64,000 nucleotides of DNA from JAAFHI01 sp039793685 (GCA_039793685.1 JBDRAL010000027.1:62001-126000); one strand, 5' to 3'. Positions 53,552 through 63,165 are shown, counted from the first letter of the stretch. Made by a program: numbers and translations. Notes: generated by a model not told the origin, from the letters alone.

Positions 53552-56500
53552 ATGTTTCCGAAACCGGTTTTCATTCTGGCGACCCTTCTGGTGACGTGGC
53601 TGGCGGTGTGTCCGCCGGTCCGGGCGGCGGTGGGCGAGGCCGGGCGACCGGTGATTTTCCACCGGCTCGGACCGGAGCGTGGGCTGTCGCAAAGCACCGC
53701 GCAGGCCATCGCGCAGGACGGCGACGGCTTTCTCTGGATCGGCACGCAGGACGGTTTGAACCGCTTCGACGGCTTGAATGTTACGGTTTTCCGGCACGAT
53801 CCGGCCCGCGCCGACAGTCTGAGCGGAAATTATGTGCAGGCTTTGTGCGCCGACCGTGACGGGACGCTCTGGGTCGGCACGGTCGAGGGTTTGAACCGCT
53901 ACGACCATTCGACCGGAACTTTTACCCGTTTTCTTCACGACGAGCGAAACCCGGCGAGCCTCGCCGACAATCGCGTTCGGGTGCTGTTCACCGACCGGGC
54001 CGGAACGCTCTGGGTCGGCGGCCCGGCGGGCGCGGACCGCTTCGACGGCAACGGTTTTACCCACTTCCGGCGCGATCCGGCGCGGGCCGACAGTCTGGGC
54101 GACAACCGGATCATCTCGTTTTTTGAGGATAAAGCCGGGGCGTTCTGGCTCGGTACGGGCAAGGGCATCACCCGACTTGATCGAAAGACCGGCGCTTGTA
54201 CCAATTTCGAAATCGCCCCGGTGTTTTCGATGGGCGAGGACCGCGCCGGGGCGTTCTGGCTCGCCAGTAATGAAGGATTTTTCAAATTCGACCGGGAAAA
54301 AGGCGCGGCGACGAAAATTTCGATTCCGGAAGCGCAAGACTTCCGCGCGCTTGACGCCGATCCCGACGGGACGCTCTGGCTCGGCACCTGGGGGCAGGGG
54401 CTTTTCAACTTCAATCCCGCGACCGGGGCCGTGCGCCGCTTCGTCAACCGGCCACGCCAGCCCGATTCGCTCGCCCACGATTTCATCTGGCGGCTTTTTC
54501 GCGACCGGGCGGGCGCGTTGTGGGCCGGGACCGATTTCGGCGGGCTGTGTCGGGTGGAAATCGGAAAATTCATCGTCACCGGACACGACGACCAGCGCCC
54601 GGACAGCCTCAACGACGACGTGGTGTGGTCGTTCGCCGAAGATCGCTCCGGCGCGCTCTGGGTCGGGACCAACCGCGGCCTGAATCGCCGCGACCCGTCG
54701 ACCGGCGCGTTCGAACGTTTCGAGCCGTCTTCAAAACCCGGCAGCCTGAGTCACAACATCGTCGGCGCGCTGCTCGTCGCCCGCGACGGAACGCTCTGGG
54801 CCGGCACCGAGGAAGGCGGGGTGAACCGCTTCGATCCGGCGACGAAAACGTTTCAAACCTTTCGCCACGACCTGAACCGGGTCGAAAGTTTAAGCAATGA
54901 CTGGGTTCATGCGCTCACGGAAGCGCCCGACGGTTCAATCTGGGTCGGCACGCACCGGGGCGTGAACCGCCTCGACCCGCGCACCGGCGTCATCACGCGC
55001 TTTCTGGCGACGAAGGATCGCCCCGACGCACTTTCAAACGATGTGGCGTGGTCGATTCTGGCCGATCCGTCGGGTGAAATCTGGGTCGGGACGGAAGGCG
55101 GGCTGAACCGGCTCGACCCGGCGACGGGCAAGTGCGTCCGGTACGTTTGCAATCCGGCCCGGCCCGACACGCTCAGTCACGACCGGGTGTACTGGTTGTT
55201 CAGTGACCGGCAACGGCGGCTCTGGGTCGGGACGATGGCCGGTGTCAACCGGTTCATTCCCGAATCGGGCACGTTCGAACGCTTCACGTCCGCGAACGGG
55301 CTGCCCAACGACGTCATCAGCGGCATCGTCGAGGACGAAGCGGGCCGGCTCTGGATCGGCACGAACAACGGCCTGTGCCGGTTCGATCCCGAAAGAAAGA
55401 CGTTTCGGACCTTCGACGTACGCGACGGCCTGCCGGTGAATGAATTTTCAACCGCCGCCTGTCTGCGCGACGCGGGTGGACGGCTGCATTTCGGCACGGT
55501 GCGCGGGTTCGTGTCGTTCGCGCCCGGCGACATCCGCGACAATCCCTATGTCCCACCGGTGGTGCTGACCAGTTTCAAGGTTTTCGAAAAACCGGTCGCG
55601 GGGTTCACCGGGCTTGCGGTCGCGCCGCTTGGCTATCGCGAAAACTTCTTTTCATTTGAATTCGCCGCATTGAACTTCATCGGCGCGGAGAAAAACGAGT
55701 ACGCCTACAAACTCGATGGTTTCGACCCGGACTGGATTCGCTGCGGCACGCGGCGCTATGCCAGTTACACGAACCTCGACCCCGGCGAATATACGTTGCG
55801 GGTGAAGGCGGCCAACAACGACGGCGTCTGGAACGACACCGGCGTCAGTTTGAAGATTCGCGTCCTGCCGCCGCCGTGGCGGACGTGGTGGGCCTATTGT
55901 CTTTACGGACTGGCGCTCTGCGGCATGGGCTTCGGACTGTACCGATTTCAACTCAACCGATTGCGGACGCGCGCCAAAATCCGCGAAATCGCGCTTCAGG
56001 CGCAGGCGGCGGAGGCCGACCGCGAGGCCGCGCAGGCAAAGGCGGAAGCGGCCCAGTTGCGCGCCGAACTCGCCGACCGGCTGGCCGCGCAAAACGAAGA
56101 ACTGGCTTCGAAAAACGCCGAACTCAATCACAAGAACGCCGAACTCGAAGCCTCGCAGCGGCAGGCCGACCGGATTTTCTCGGCGCTCGCCGAGGCGCTG
56201 CCCGGCACGACGCTCGACGGGAAGTACCGGCTGGATGAAAAAATCGGCGCGGGCGGTTTCGGCGCGGTCTTTCGGGCGACGCATCTGTCGCTCGACCGGC
56301 CCATCGCGGTGAAGGTGTTCCGTCCGGTGTCAGGCAACGACAGCGCGGGCGCGCTCGAACGTTTTAAGCGCGAGGGCATTTCGGTTTCCCGGCTGAGTCA
56401 TCCGAACATCGTCAATGTGATGGACTCCGGCGTTTCGCAGGAAGGCATCGCCTATCTGGTGATGGAACTGCTGACCGGCATCCCGCTGACCGCCGAACTT

Positions 56501-57241
56501 CATCAACGGGGCCGCCTGTCGCTCGCGCGGTGCGGGGAAATCGTACTGCCGGTCTGCGCGGCGCTGGCCGAGGCGCACCGGCAAGGCATCATTCATCGCG
56601 ACATCAAGCCGGACAACGTTTTTCTCAACCGGACACCCGCCGGGGAAGTGGTGAAAGTCGTGGATTTCGGCATCGCCAAGCTCGTCGGCGAGGAAACCGC
56701 TCAGGACCAGTTGACGGCGACGGGCGTGATTGTCGGGACGCCGATCTACGTCGCGCCGGAGCGGGTGGCGAGTCAGAGCTACGACGGGAAGGCCGATGTC
56801 TACAGCCTGGGCGTGATGTTTTACGAAATGCTGACCGGGCGTCCGCCGTTTCTGCCGACGGGCGGAAACGTGGTGAGCGTGTTTCTCGCGCACATGCACG
56901 AGCGCCCGCCGCGTCCGGGCGACTTCGCGCCCGATCTGCCGCCGGAAATCGAGGAAATCGTTTTAAACGTACTGGAAAAGGACCCGAACGCCCGACCCGA
57001 CGCGGCGACCTTCGCGGAACGTCTCGGGACGGCGCTAAAGCAGTGCGGCGCGACCGCCGAGACCGCCGACGGCAGAGGGACGAACGAACATGTCGTCCGG
57101 GCCACGCTCGCGCTGGGCGCGGAACGCTTTGAAACCGACGGAAAAACGCTCGACGCGGACCTCAACACGCTGGCGGTCGGGACGCCGTCGGAAAAAAGCG
57201 AGGCGGCGACGTTGATCGTCCCGCCGACCATGGAGCAGTAG
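53552..57241 (+). CDS. Beta-propeller sensor - Y_Y_Y - TM - coiled coil - Ser/Thr kinase
   Basis: A 1229-aa protein. Signal peptide (ends VRAA), then about 14 two-component-regulator-propeller repeats (residues about 40-680) with motifs such as DGFLWIGTQDGLNRFDG, GTLWVGT and LWVGTNRGLNRRD. Next a Y_Y_Y domain (about 695-775, YAYKLDGFDPDWI, LDPGEYTLRVKAANNDGVW), one membrane span (about 785-805), and a coiled coil (about 815-880, rich in Ala, Glu and Gln). A Hanks-type kinase (about 890-1155) follows: GAGGFGAVF, Lys in AVKVF, HRDIKPDN, DFGIAK, APE. In classical HTCS proteins a histidine kinase stands here, so the fusion swaps the output for Ser/Thr phosphorylation. A short tail ends the protein. 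Confidence 0.93.
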   Translation: MFPKPVFILATLLVTWLAVCPPVRAAVGEAGRPVIFHRLGPERGLSQSTAQAIAQDGDGFLWIGTQDGLNRFDGLNVTVFRHDPARADSLSGNYVQALCADRDGTLWVGTVEGLNRYDHSTGTFTRFLHDERNPASLADNRVRVLFTDRAGTLWVGGPAGADRFDGNGFTHFRRDPARADSLGDNRIISFFEDKAGAFWLGTGKGITRLDRKTGACTNFEIAPVFSMGEDRAGAFWLASNEGFFKFDREKGAATKISIPEAQDFRALDADPDGTLWLGTWGQGLFNFNPATGAVRRFVNRPRQPDSLAHDFIWRLFRDRAGALWAGTDFGGLCRVEIGKFIVTGHDDQRPDSLNDDVVWSFAEDRSGALWVGTNRGLNRRDPSTGAFERFEPSSKPGSLSHNIVGALLVARDGTLWAGTEEGGVNRFDPATKTFQTFRHDLNRVESLSNDWVHALTEAPDGSIWVGTHRGVNRLDPRTGVITRFLATKDRPDALSNDVAWSILADPSGEIWVGTEGGLNRLDPATGKCVRYVCNPARPDTLSHDRVYWLFSDRQRRLWVGTMAGVNRFIPESGTFERFTSANGLPNDVISGIVEDEAGRLWIGTNNGLCRFDPERKTFRTFDVRDGLPVNEFSTAACLRDAGGRLHFGTVRGFVSFAPGDIRDNPYVPPVVLTSFKVFEKPVAGFTGLAVAPLGYRENFFSFEFAALNFIGAEKNEYAYKLDGFDPDWIRCGTRRYASYTNLDPGEYTLRVKAANNDGVWNDTGVSLKIRVLPPPWRTWWAYCLYGLALCGMGFGLYRFQLNRLRTRAKIREIALQAQAAEADREAAQAKAEAAQLRAELADRLAAQNEELASKNAELNHKNAELEASQRQADRIFSALAEALPGTTLDGKYRLDEKIGAGGFGAVFRATHLSLDRPIAVKVFRPVSGNDSAGALERFKREGISVSRLSHPNIVNVMDSGVSQEGIAYLVMELLTGIPLTAELHQRGRLSLARCGEIVLPVCAALAEAHRQGIIHRDIKPDNVFLNRTPAGEVVKVVDFGIAKLVGEETAQDQLTATGVIVGTPIYVAPERVASQSYDGKADVYSLGVMFYEMLTGRPPFLPTGGNVVSVFLAHMHERPPRPGDFAPDLPPEIEEIVLNVLEKDPNARPDAATFAERLGTALKQCGATAETADGRGTNEHVVRATLALGAERFETDGKTLDADLNTLAVGTPSEKSEAATLIVPPTMEQ

Positions 57242-57407
57242 TCCGTCATCGCCGTTTCGGCTTGGCCCCCAGTTCAACGCCAATCCAGCGGAGAAGACAA
57301 CCGGGAATTCACATTGCTCGACAACCGCCTCGTCCGGTTTTGCCGCCGGCGGCTTTGGCGTTGATTTCAGGATTGGCGATTCATCGGCAACACTTCACGC
57401 TTCGATT

Positions 57408-57821
57408 TCAATCGCGACTGGGCAATCCATCAGTCGAATCTTGGTAGTAAGCATAACCAGTGAAGGTTTCCCTCAACGCGGACCGGAGTTGTTGGAACTC
57501 CCCATTGCTAAGATTGAATGTTACTTCGATTCGTCCGTCATTTTGCATTTCCCGTGCCGCTTCGGCGTCCATCTGAACGCGGACGCTATTGCGATGAAGA
57601 GAGAATTCAAGGATATGTCCGTACCATGACCATCCTTGGCCGCAGTACTCGATATAGGGTTGGTTCATACCGAAACGTATGTCTTCCTCCGAGTGTTTCT
57701 CACTGTGCTGAAGCATCAAGTAACAGTCCTCTTCTTCGGAGGATGGTGCGCCGAGGGCGGTGATTAGGACACCGTTCTCTCGGAATGCGGCGAACTCGGT
57801 TGCAACAAAGCCGACTGGCAT
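57408..57821 (-). CDS. Imm10-like immunity protein
   Basis: A 137-aa protein. IEYCGQGWSWYGHILEFSLHRNSVRV and the end FQQLRSALRETF recall the Imm10 immunity family of polymorphic-toxin systems (where CYIE-x-D-Q-G-x-x-x-Y-G patterns occur). There is no signal peptide or span. It would bind and neutralise a toxin, but I see no toxin gene next to it, so it may be an orphan. It has lower GC than its neighbours. The start is ATG 57821. Fold assignment is by eye only. Confidence 0.5.
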   Translation of the reverse strand: MPVGFVATEFAAFRENGVLITALGAPSSEEEDCYLMLQHSEKHSEEDIRFGMNQPYIEYCGQGWSWYGHILEFSLHRNSVRVQMDAEAAREMQNDGRIEVTFNLSNGEFQQLRSALRETFTGYAYYQDSTDGLPSRD

Positions 57822-57992
57822 AATCGTTCTTTCGGGGCCTAACGTTAAATCAAGCGAGATGCACGGAGATTGGCCAAAATGGATTACCGGATCATCAGTT
57901 TTAGTTTGGTAGGTTTTGGCTTCGGGGGGCGTCCGACGTTGAGATTCACTGGCGGTCGCGGGAGCTTGCGATAAAAAGAAGTGTTTGGTGGG

Positions 57993-58250
57993 CTATCGTT
58001 CGCTTTGGTGTGGATCGCGAACAAATGGCAGGTCCCAGCGTTGCGATGCGCCGAATTCGCGGTAGTTGGCCCTGCCCTGAGTAAGGCTTATTTCCCCATT
58101 GGGGCCTCCGAGAACTTCATCCGCGTTCTCGTCGTCCTGGCCGTCGTCTTCCCAGAAACAGACGGGGCAAATCTCGAAGCCGCCGCGTTCCCTGAGTGTC
58201 TTCAACCCGCAGCACGGACAGCGAAGCGGGAGTTCAGCGATTTGTCTCAT
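57993..58250 (-). CDS. CPCC cysteine-rich protein
   Basis: An 85-aa protein with CPCCGLKTLRERGGFEICPVCFWEDDGQDD and VLGGPNGEISLTQGRANYREFGA, close to the consensus of the Cys_rich_CPCC family (Pfam PF14206 as I recall it). Two CxxC pairs should bind one zinc. Members often sit beside immunity genes in polymorphic-toxin loci, and here an Imm10-like gene is 170 bp away. The biochemical role is unknown. Confidence 0.78.
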   Translation of the reverse strand: MRQIAELPLRCPCCGLKTLRERGGFEICPVCFWEDDGQDDENADEVLGGPNGEISLTQGRANYREFGASQRWDLPFVRDPHQSER

Positions 58251-58537
58251 CGGATGTCTGCCTCAATCGGTCCACGGAAGGTTTGGGACATTCAAGGTTG
58301 GTCTGAACTCATCGCCTATGTGGCGAGATGAAAATGGCCGTTCAATTATGGCACGGCTGATGGTCCGCGGGATAAAGGCTTTCTTCTCGCATCAGGGCCA
58401 TTCAATCCTCCCATCCCTTCCGGATTTTATGGGATGAACTCATCGAACCGGCCTGAAAACCCGCAACCGGGTGTCCGCAAATAGCCCCCGATGATGCGAG
58501 TCTTCGAGCGAATCGGGGGGAATCGGGGCGGTTTCAT
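58251..58537. other. Intergenic gap in accessory island
   Basis: No gene seen. It contains an inverted word, CATCCCTTCCGGATTTTATGGGATG (positions about 58413-58437), that could be a weak hairpin, and a lower GC stretch. Confidence 0.3.
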
Positions 58538-59314
58538 TCAAAGTCCGGGCGGCATCAGGTCACTCTCGCTGATGGTGTAGGTCAGCCGGGGGTAGGTGAA
58601 GTCGGTTTCATCGTTCTCGCGACGGCGGAGATGAAAAAACTCCCGCTTCTGATCGTCATTGGCGAGAGTCAGCGGCACGTCATCCAAAAAGTACGCGCCT
58701 TCATCGCGAAATCGCACCAGAGTTTTGGACGTTCGAAAGGTGATGCCCAGCCATCGGTTTTCGGGCGTTGCGCGGGATGCGTTCAGCACGATTTTGTGTC
58801 TGAGCCGTCGATTGGCGGCAACGGAAAAGACAACGACATGATTTTGAAGTAAGGGAATTTCAGCCTTGGCGGATTCGCTTTCCTTCGATTCCACCAACAG
58901 CTTCCGCGGCGGGTTCGCCAGTTCGGGGTATTGATAGCAGGAGAAAATGGCGATGAACGACCCGTCCGCCAAATCGAGCGCCTGATCGGAGTGGCCGCCC
59001 ATGGTGGCGTAGGCGTTCGTGTAGTTTTCGATGAGCGCGTTGTTGAATCCGACCGGGATTGACGCACGTTCCTGAATCCGTCGCGCCAGCCGTTCATGTA
59101 CCTGGCGGAAGCATTGCGCCGGGGCGTTGTATCGGGTGGTCGTGCGTACAATTGGAATGCAACCCGCCGCGTTGGGCTTGACCAGCACCGCGCCCTGCCT
59201 GCCTTTTCCCGTCTCTTCAAACCGAACCGATGCAAACAAGTTTTCAAAAAGGTTGCCTTCGGCGGGCAGGGCGTATGACCGAATCTCGTCCGTGATTTCA
59301 AATTCGTGGGGCAA
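58538..59314 (-). CDS. AlkB-like 2OG-Fe(II) oxygenase (A)
   Basis: A 258-aa protein. GGHSDQALDLADGSFIAIFS gives the iron-binding H-x-D (HSD), RHKIVLN the distal His, and NRWLGITFRTSKTLV the Arg that binds 2-oxoglutarate. This is the AlkB-type 2OG-Fe(II) oxygenase pattern, with FNNALIENYTNAYATMG before it as in AlkB-like proteins. The substrate (nucleic acid or protein) is unknown. Starts at TTG 59314, chosen for a GGGGGAG 6 bases upstream. The start overlaps the stop of the upstream paralogue (59298) by 17 bp. Confidence 0.75.
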   Translation of the reverse strand: MPHEFEITDEIRSYALPAEGNLFENLFASVRFEETGKGRQGAVLVKPNAAGCIPIVRTTTRYNAPAQCFRQVHERLARRIQERASIPVGFNNALIENYTNAYATMGGHSDQALDLADGSFIAIFSCYQYPELANPPRKLLVESKESESAKAEIPLLQNHVVVFSVAANRRLRHKIVLNASRATPENRWLGITFRTSKTLVRFRDEGAYFLDDVPLTLANDDQKREFFHLRRRENDETDFTYPRLTYTISESDLMPPGL

Positions 59315-60617
59315 CGTAATCTCCCCCGTTCATGCTGAACAGAATGCCGTCGCCGTAGTCGATGCGGGACCGGGTCTTGTTCTCCTCGGCATACAACCTG
59401 CGCAGCTCGCTCATCCCGTCGGGCGTGGGCGGCGCGAGTTCCACCAGCTTTCCGTCCAGCTTGAGAAACGTCTGGCCGTCCTTGTGAACCGCCTCGGCAT
59501 TCGAACACCGAACCACATACCCCAGCCGGGTCGGGAGCAGGTCGGCGTCCAGCATCGAGGGCCGGATTTCGTGCGTATAAAGCCGGTTCGTGGACAGCGG
59601 CATGAAGAAGACCGAGTCGGGGTAGAGGGTCAGAGTGAACTCGGCGGGGAGGTCGCTTCCGGAATGTTCAACGACCGGCGCTTTTAAACGGAAGTGCAAA
59701 CGCGTCAGCCCGCTGACGCCTTTGTGGCCGTAATCGAAGGCGTCCGTTGCAAGCGGACTCAATCCGTCGAGTCGGTCGTAGAAAGTACAAAACGCCATGA
59801 TGCCGTTTGAAGGCATGTCCTTGGTCTTGTCCGCGTGCGCCGAGATTTTGGCCTTCGATTGCTTGCTCTCCGCGTCGGCGGGCGTGTTGGCGTAGACCTG
59901 CGCCAGCACGTGATTCAGTTCCGCGTGGTCTCCAAAAAGAAAGGACGCCTCGCGGTTCAGCGCATCGACGATGTGGTTGTCGGTGGCCCGAAAGTTCTCG
60001 GTCGGACCGGACAGATTCGTGGAACACCGGAGCAGACGGAAGTGGAGTTCTTCGCCTACCTGCTCGACGGGCGTCAGATAGATTCCGGTGCGCCGGGCCG
60101 TCCCCGGCTTGGTGGACTCCGTGAGTGACTGGAACGTGTGTTCCGCGCGGATTCGGTTGAAGTGATCGCTGTCGGGAGCGAAAAAACGCCGGTAGTACAC
60201 ACCGACCCCATGCACGTTGACGGGGACCCGTCCCGGACCAACCACCGTTCCGTTCCCGTCGTCGCTGCCCTCTTCGTGACCGTGCGAAAGTTCCCTGACG
60301 ATGAAGATCCGCGCGGCGGAATCGAGGCTGTGGCGGCTGATTTCGGAGACACCGCCGTACAGGTAGACGGTCTTCCCGGAGAAATCGGGCAAGCCGGAAG
60401 AAAGGTCATCCGTCGTGATGACGGACCCGCAGAAGTCCCTGGCCAGACCGTCACCTTCCAGCGCCGGGGGCACGATCAGGATGTTGTTTGTATGGAGAAT
60501 GCGCGCTTCCGTTCTTTCCACCGTGTTCATCAATGCGTACGCCATCCTGTTCAATTGTCTGGTCGTTGGTTCAAGCGCGGGGATGGTCGGGGGATGCGCT
60601 CGGTTCATCCGTTTCAT
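59298..60617 (-). CDS. AlkB-like 2OG-Fe(II) oxygenase (B), longer paralogue
   Basis: A 439-aa protein whose C-terminal part (about 195-400) repeats the pattern of its neighbour: LRCSTNLSGPTENFR, ELNHVLAQVYAN, then KISAHADKTKDMPSNGIMAF with H-x-D (HAD). FFMPLSTNRLYTHEI carries the distal His, and PTRLGYVVRCS the Arg. The N-terminal 190 residues are extra and show no known domain. The start is ATG 60617 with GGAGGGGG just before it. The pair of paralogous oxygenases with an overlap suggests a heteromeric or consecutive enzyme system. Confidence 0.7.
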   Translation of the reverse strand: MKRMNRAHPPTIPALEPTTRQLNRMAYALMNTVERTEARILHTNNILIVPPALEGDGLARDFCGSVITTDDLSSGLPDFSGKTVYLYGGVSEISRHSLDSAARIFIVRELSHGHEEGSDDGNGTVVGPGRVPVNVHGVGVYYRRFFAPDSDHFNRIRAEHTFQSLTESTKPGTARRTGIYLTPVEQVGEELHFRLLRCSTNLSGPTENFRATDNHIVDALNREASFLFGDHAELNHVLAQVYANTPADAESKQSKAKISAHADKTKDMPSNGIMAFCTFYDRLDGLSPLATDAFDYGHKGVSGLTRLHFRLKAPVVEHSGSDLPAEFTLTLYPDSVFFMPLSTNRLYTHEIRPSMLDADLLPTRLGYVVRCSNAEAVHKDGQTFLKLDGKLVELAPPTPDGMSELRRLYAEENKTRSRIDYGDGILFSMNGGDYVAPRI

Positions 60618-60635
60618 CCACCCCCTCCGCCTGGT

Positions 60636-60926
60636 TCAAGCGGAGTAAAGCCCTTCCGCGACGGCTTTCAGATCATGACCCTGAAGAAACTGGTCGGAAA
60701 TGGTCAGGATCGAAAACAGGTTTCGTTTCAGGTGGTCTTCCGACAGAAGTCCGTCCTTCAACGCGGTCTGCAATAAATGAAGGGCCATGTCGGCAAGGAG
60801 AATCCGCTGCTTCTCGGTCCAGCCCGGATCGCCGCTTCCTGACGGGTTTTGTTGGTAGGCCGTTTCAGTCAAATCATGAGCCTTGCGACTCAGCGACAGG
60901 ATTTCGTTTCTGACCACTTCATCCAT
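60636..60926 (-). CDS. Small hypothetical protein
   Basis: A 96-aa, all-helical-looking acidic protein with no recognised motif, ending 19 bp before the start of the longer oxygenase. It is first in the operon and may be an accessory subunit. It starts at ATG 60926. Nothing in the sequence suggests a nuclease, membrane or DNA-binding function. Confidence 0.55.
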   Translation of the reverse strand: MDEVVRNEILSLSRKAHDLTETAYQQNPSGSGDPGWTEKQRILLADMALHLLQTALKDGLLSEDHLKRNLFSILTISDQFLQGHDLKAVAEGLYSA

Positions 60927-61246
60927 ACTGCGCGCCTTTCGAGCAAAACGAATACATCAGGTTGTCGAGGACTGGGGTTGGGCGGGCCAGGATAAACTTT
61001 GAAGAATCACAATGAACGGGCACGTCCTAGTCTCCATGGTAGAGAATCAGGGGAGAATTGAAGCCTAAATCAATCCATGTGGGATTGGGACAATCCGTAT
61101 TGGCGTCGCGTAGCTGACGCCCTGAACGTAGCCGTGTCGTTTACGGCACGGTTGACGGAAAAAAAGCATTCCGCGTCACGGTTAACGTCGGAATTGAGCC
61201 GCAACGCGAAGGGGTGTTGGCCTAAATGAATTGTTGAACTGGGTTT
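60927..61246. other. Intergenic region with small hairpins
   Basis: A 320-bp gap with no gene. There are small hairpins such as GGCGTC-loop-GACGCC at 61102-61121 and CCGTGTCGTTTACGGCACGG at about 61132-61151. It lies between the oxygenase operon and the 3' end of the PIWI operon. Confidence 0.4.
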
Positions 61247-61954
61247 TCACCGAGGCCACTCCTTGTATTTTGATGGCGCAAGACTAATGTCGCCTCGTGT
61301 CAAGATATCAAAGATGGCCCGATGCCTATAATTGTCAGACCCGCGGTTGCGGTTCTTGAACTGAAGCAGCCATGTGTAAACGTCCGCAAGCTGGAGAAAT
61401 CTGCTAAGGTGGGAATGCGTGAAATGCACTGAATCAACCAAGTTCTGAATGTTGCGACCCAACTCAAAATCGGTACTATTTGCCCTGTAGTCAGAGAGGC
61501 TTACAGCGTACCTCTCGGCCAAACGATCGTTTTCGCGATCTCCGATTAGCATTCCAAGACAGTTTCTAGCCTTGCAAAGATCGTTTGCTCTTTCGCAAAA
61601 GAACATGAACGCGATTTCCTCAGGAACCTGACTTGACCATAACTTTGCCACATTGATCTGGACGTCAATCAACATAACTTCTGGCAATGTCAGGATCTGC
61701 ATCATTTCGTCGAACAGACTGATGCGGGCATCAAAGTCATTCCATTCTTTGAAGTGCTTCTTGCGATGAAATATCTCCGCAGCGTGAAGTTCGGTGCCAC
61801 GAACCAACCCAGAATGGCCGAAAGCGCGTCTTGCGACTGCGTTGATACGCTCCTCTATCTGCCCAAGATGTGCCTCATCCACGCATACGCCACCAATATG
61901 GTAGTGTGCATATTTATCGTCGTTCTTCGCTTCATCGAAAAATATCAATTTCAT
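61247..61954 (-). CDS. DUF3800 protein, last gene of PIWI operon
   Basis: A 235-aa protein. MKLIFFDEAKNDD, YHIGGVCVDE, TELHAAEIFH and VHFTHSHLSRFLQLADVYTWLLQ match the DUF3800 family (PF12686). Acidic residues near the N-terminus and the LQLADV block form a presumptive metal site, and an RNase H-like fold has been discussed for such proteins, though I cannot prove it here. I chose ATG 61954; a TTG at 61978 is possible. Follows the nuclease gene with 38 bp between them, on the same strand. Confidence 0.8.
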   Translation of the reverse strand: MKLIFFDEAKNDDKYAHYHIGGVCVDEAHLGQIEERINAVARRAFGHSGLVRGTELHAAEIFHRKKHFKEWNDFDARISLFDEMMQILTLPEVMLIDVQINVAKLWSSQVPEEIAFMFFCERANDLCKARNCLGMLIGDRENDRLAERYAVSLSDYRANSTDFELGRNIQNLVDSVHFTHSHLSRFLQLADVYTWLLQFKNRNRGSDNYRHRAIFDILTRGDISLAPSKYKEWPR

Positions 61955-61992
61955 GCGCACACTTTCAGTGAAGCCCAACGGCTAAGGGCATT

Positions 61993-63165
61993 CTAACTCG
62001 GCGGCCGTTCATTCATTGTCGAGGGCGCGCTGACCACGACACACCCGTTCATCCCTTCGATCTTCAAGACGCCTTCTTTGAACTTCGCATGTTCTTGGGT
62101 CGCGCGCGTGCAATCCCACAGGAAGCTGACGATCCGCGCATCCTTGTAATTCGTATCGGCGCGATAAAGCGAGGCGTCCTCGGCGATTTCACCGATAAGC
62201 ATTTGGAAGGACTTCTTCGTATCCTTCCGGTACTTGACCTCGATAATGGTATGCAATGATGGCAGATAGAGATCAATGCGCGGATTCTTCTGCCCGACGG
62301 GCTGGAGGTTCACCTCATCCGCAATATCGTTGAAGATCGGTCCGAGCAATGCATAGAGAAGATTCTGGACGTGGTATTCATTCTCCAAGGGCCACTTAAC
62401 GGGTTCCGCGTCTCGCGTACGACCCGAATCCTCCCATGTCCACCGCCTAAGACCGACGGGGATATGCTCCAGAAATCCCAGAAGGTCATCGAGACTCCAG
62501 CCCTTAGGCGGCACCAAGGCCACATCCTGATTGACCTGATCGAAGACGAAAACCAAGAGGCTCAAAAGCCCCGCCGAAGCGTCCCCATGCGCCTGCGCCC
62601 GGAACTCACCCATGAAGCGGTCGATCAGGGAAAGACGTGTTCGATGATCCTCGATTCGCCGGATCCTCTGATAGTGAAGGAAAAGTGGCACGCAGGCGCT
62701 CGCATAAACGGCTGACTCACCGCTACGGATATACGCTGCGATGTCCTTCTCGAAGAGATTGAGATGATCGCCGCCGACCTGCTGCGCTAGGAAACCTGAC
62801 ATCCAGTTCTCGAACTCGCTGACGATATTGCTATCGTTCATCTTCCCGGCCAACCACTTAACAGCCATGACGCCGAACACGTCCGAGACCCAGGGCAGGG
62901 GCGTGGAGTCGATCTTGGGCGCTTGCCCAAATAGACGCGAGACATCCTGGCTGGAGACGGCGGCGTCCACAACGCCGAGGCCAGCAATCGCACACCGCTT
63001 GTAAAGAGAGAGCGTGGCGAGATCGAAAGCCGGAAGGCCGTCATTCGACAATCCGAGAAAGTGCAGGAAGCTGGATTTGAAAGGATCAGCGTGTGCGCTA
63101 TCGATCCCCTTGCGGTACAGATACTCACGCAACTGGTATGCGTTTTCCTTTTCTATAGGAACCAT
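61993..63165 (-). CDS. PD-(D/E)XK nuclease-like effector
   Basis: A 390-aa protein. The C-terminal RIDLYLPSLHTIIEVKYRK gives the Asp and Glu-x-Lys of a PD-(D/E)XK nuclease (about residues 296-310), followed by a helix with ignored Gln/Glu (QMLIGEIAEDASLY). The first 280 residues are helical with no known domain and could be an activation or oligomerisation region. ATG 63165 overlaps the PIWI stop (63153) by 13 bp, so it is translated with it. It resembles the effector nucleases encoded next to inactive long-B Argonautes (bPAN-type systems), where the Argonaute senses invader nucleic acid and the nuclease destroys DNA. Confidence 0.78.
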   Translation of the reverse strand: MVPIEKENAYQLREYLYRKGIDSAHADPFKSSFLHFLGLSNDGLPAFDLATLSLYKRCAIAGLGVVDAAVSSQDVSRLFGQAPKIDSTPLPWVSDVFGVMAVKWLAGKMNDSNIVSEFENWMSGFLAQQVGGDHLNLFEKDIAAYIRSGESAVYASACVPLFLHYQRIRRIEDHRTRLSLIDRFMGEFRAQAHGDASAGLLSLLVFVFDQVNQDVALVPPKGWSLDDLLGFLEHIPVGLRRWTWEDSGRTRDAEPVKWPLENEYHVQNLLYALLGPIFNDIADEVNLQPVGQKNPRIDLYLPSLHTIIEVKYRKDTKKSFQMLIGEIAEDASLYRADTNYKDARIVSFLWDCTRATQEHAKFKEGVLKIEGMNGCVVVSAPSTMNERPPS

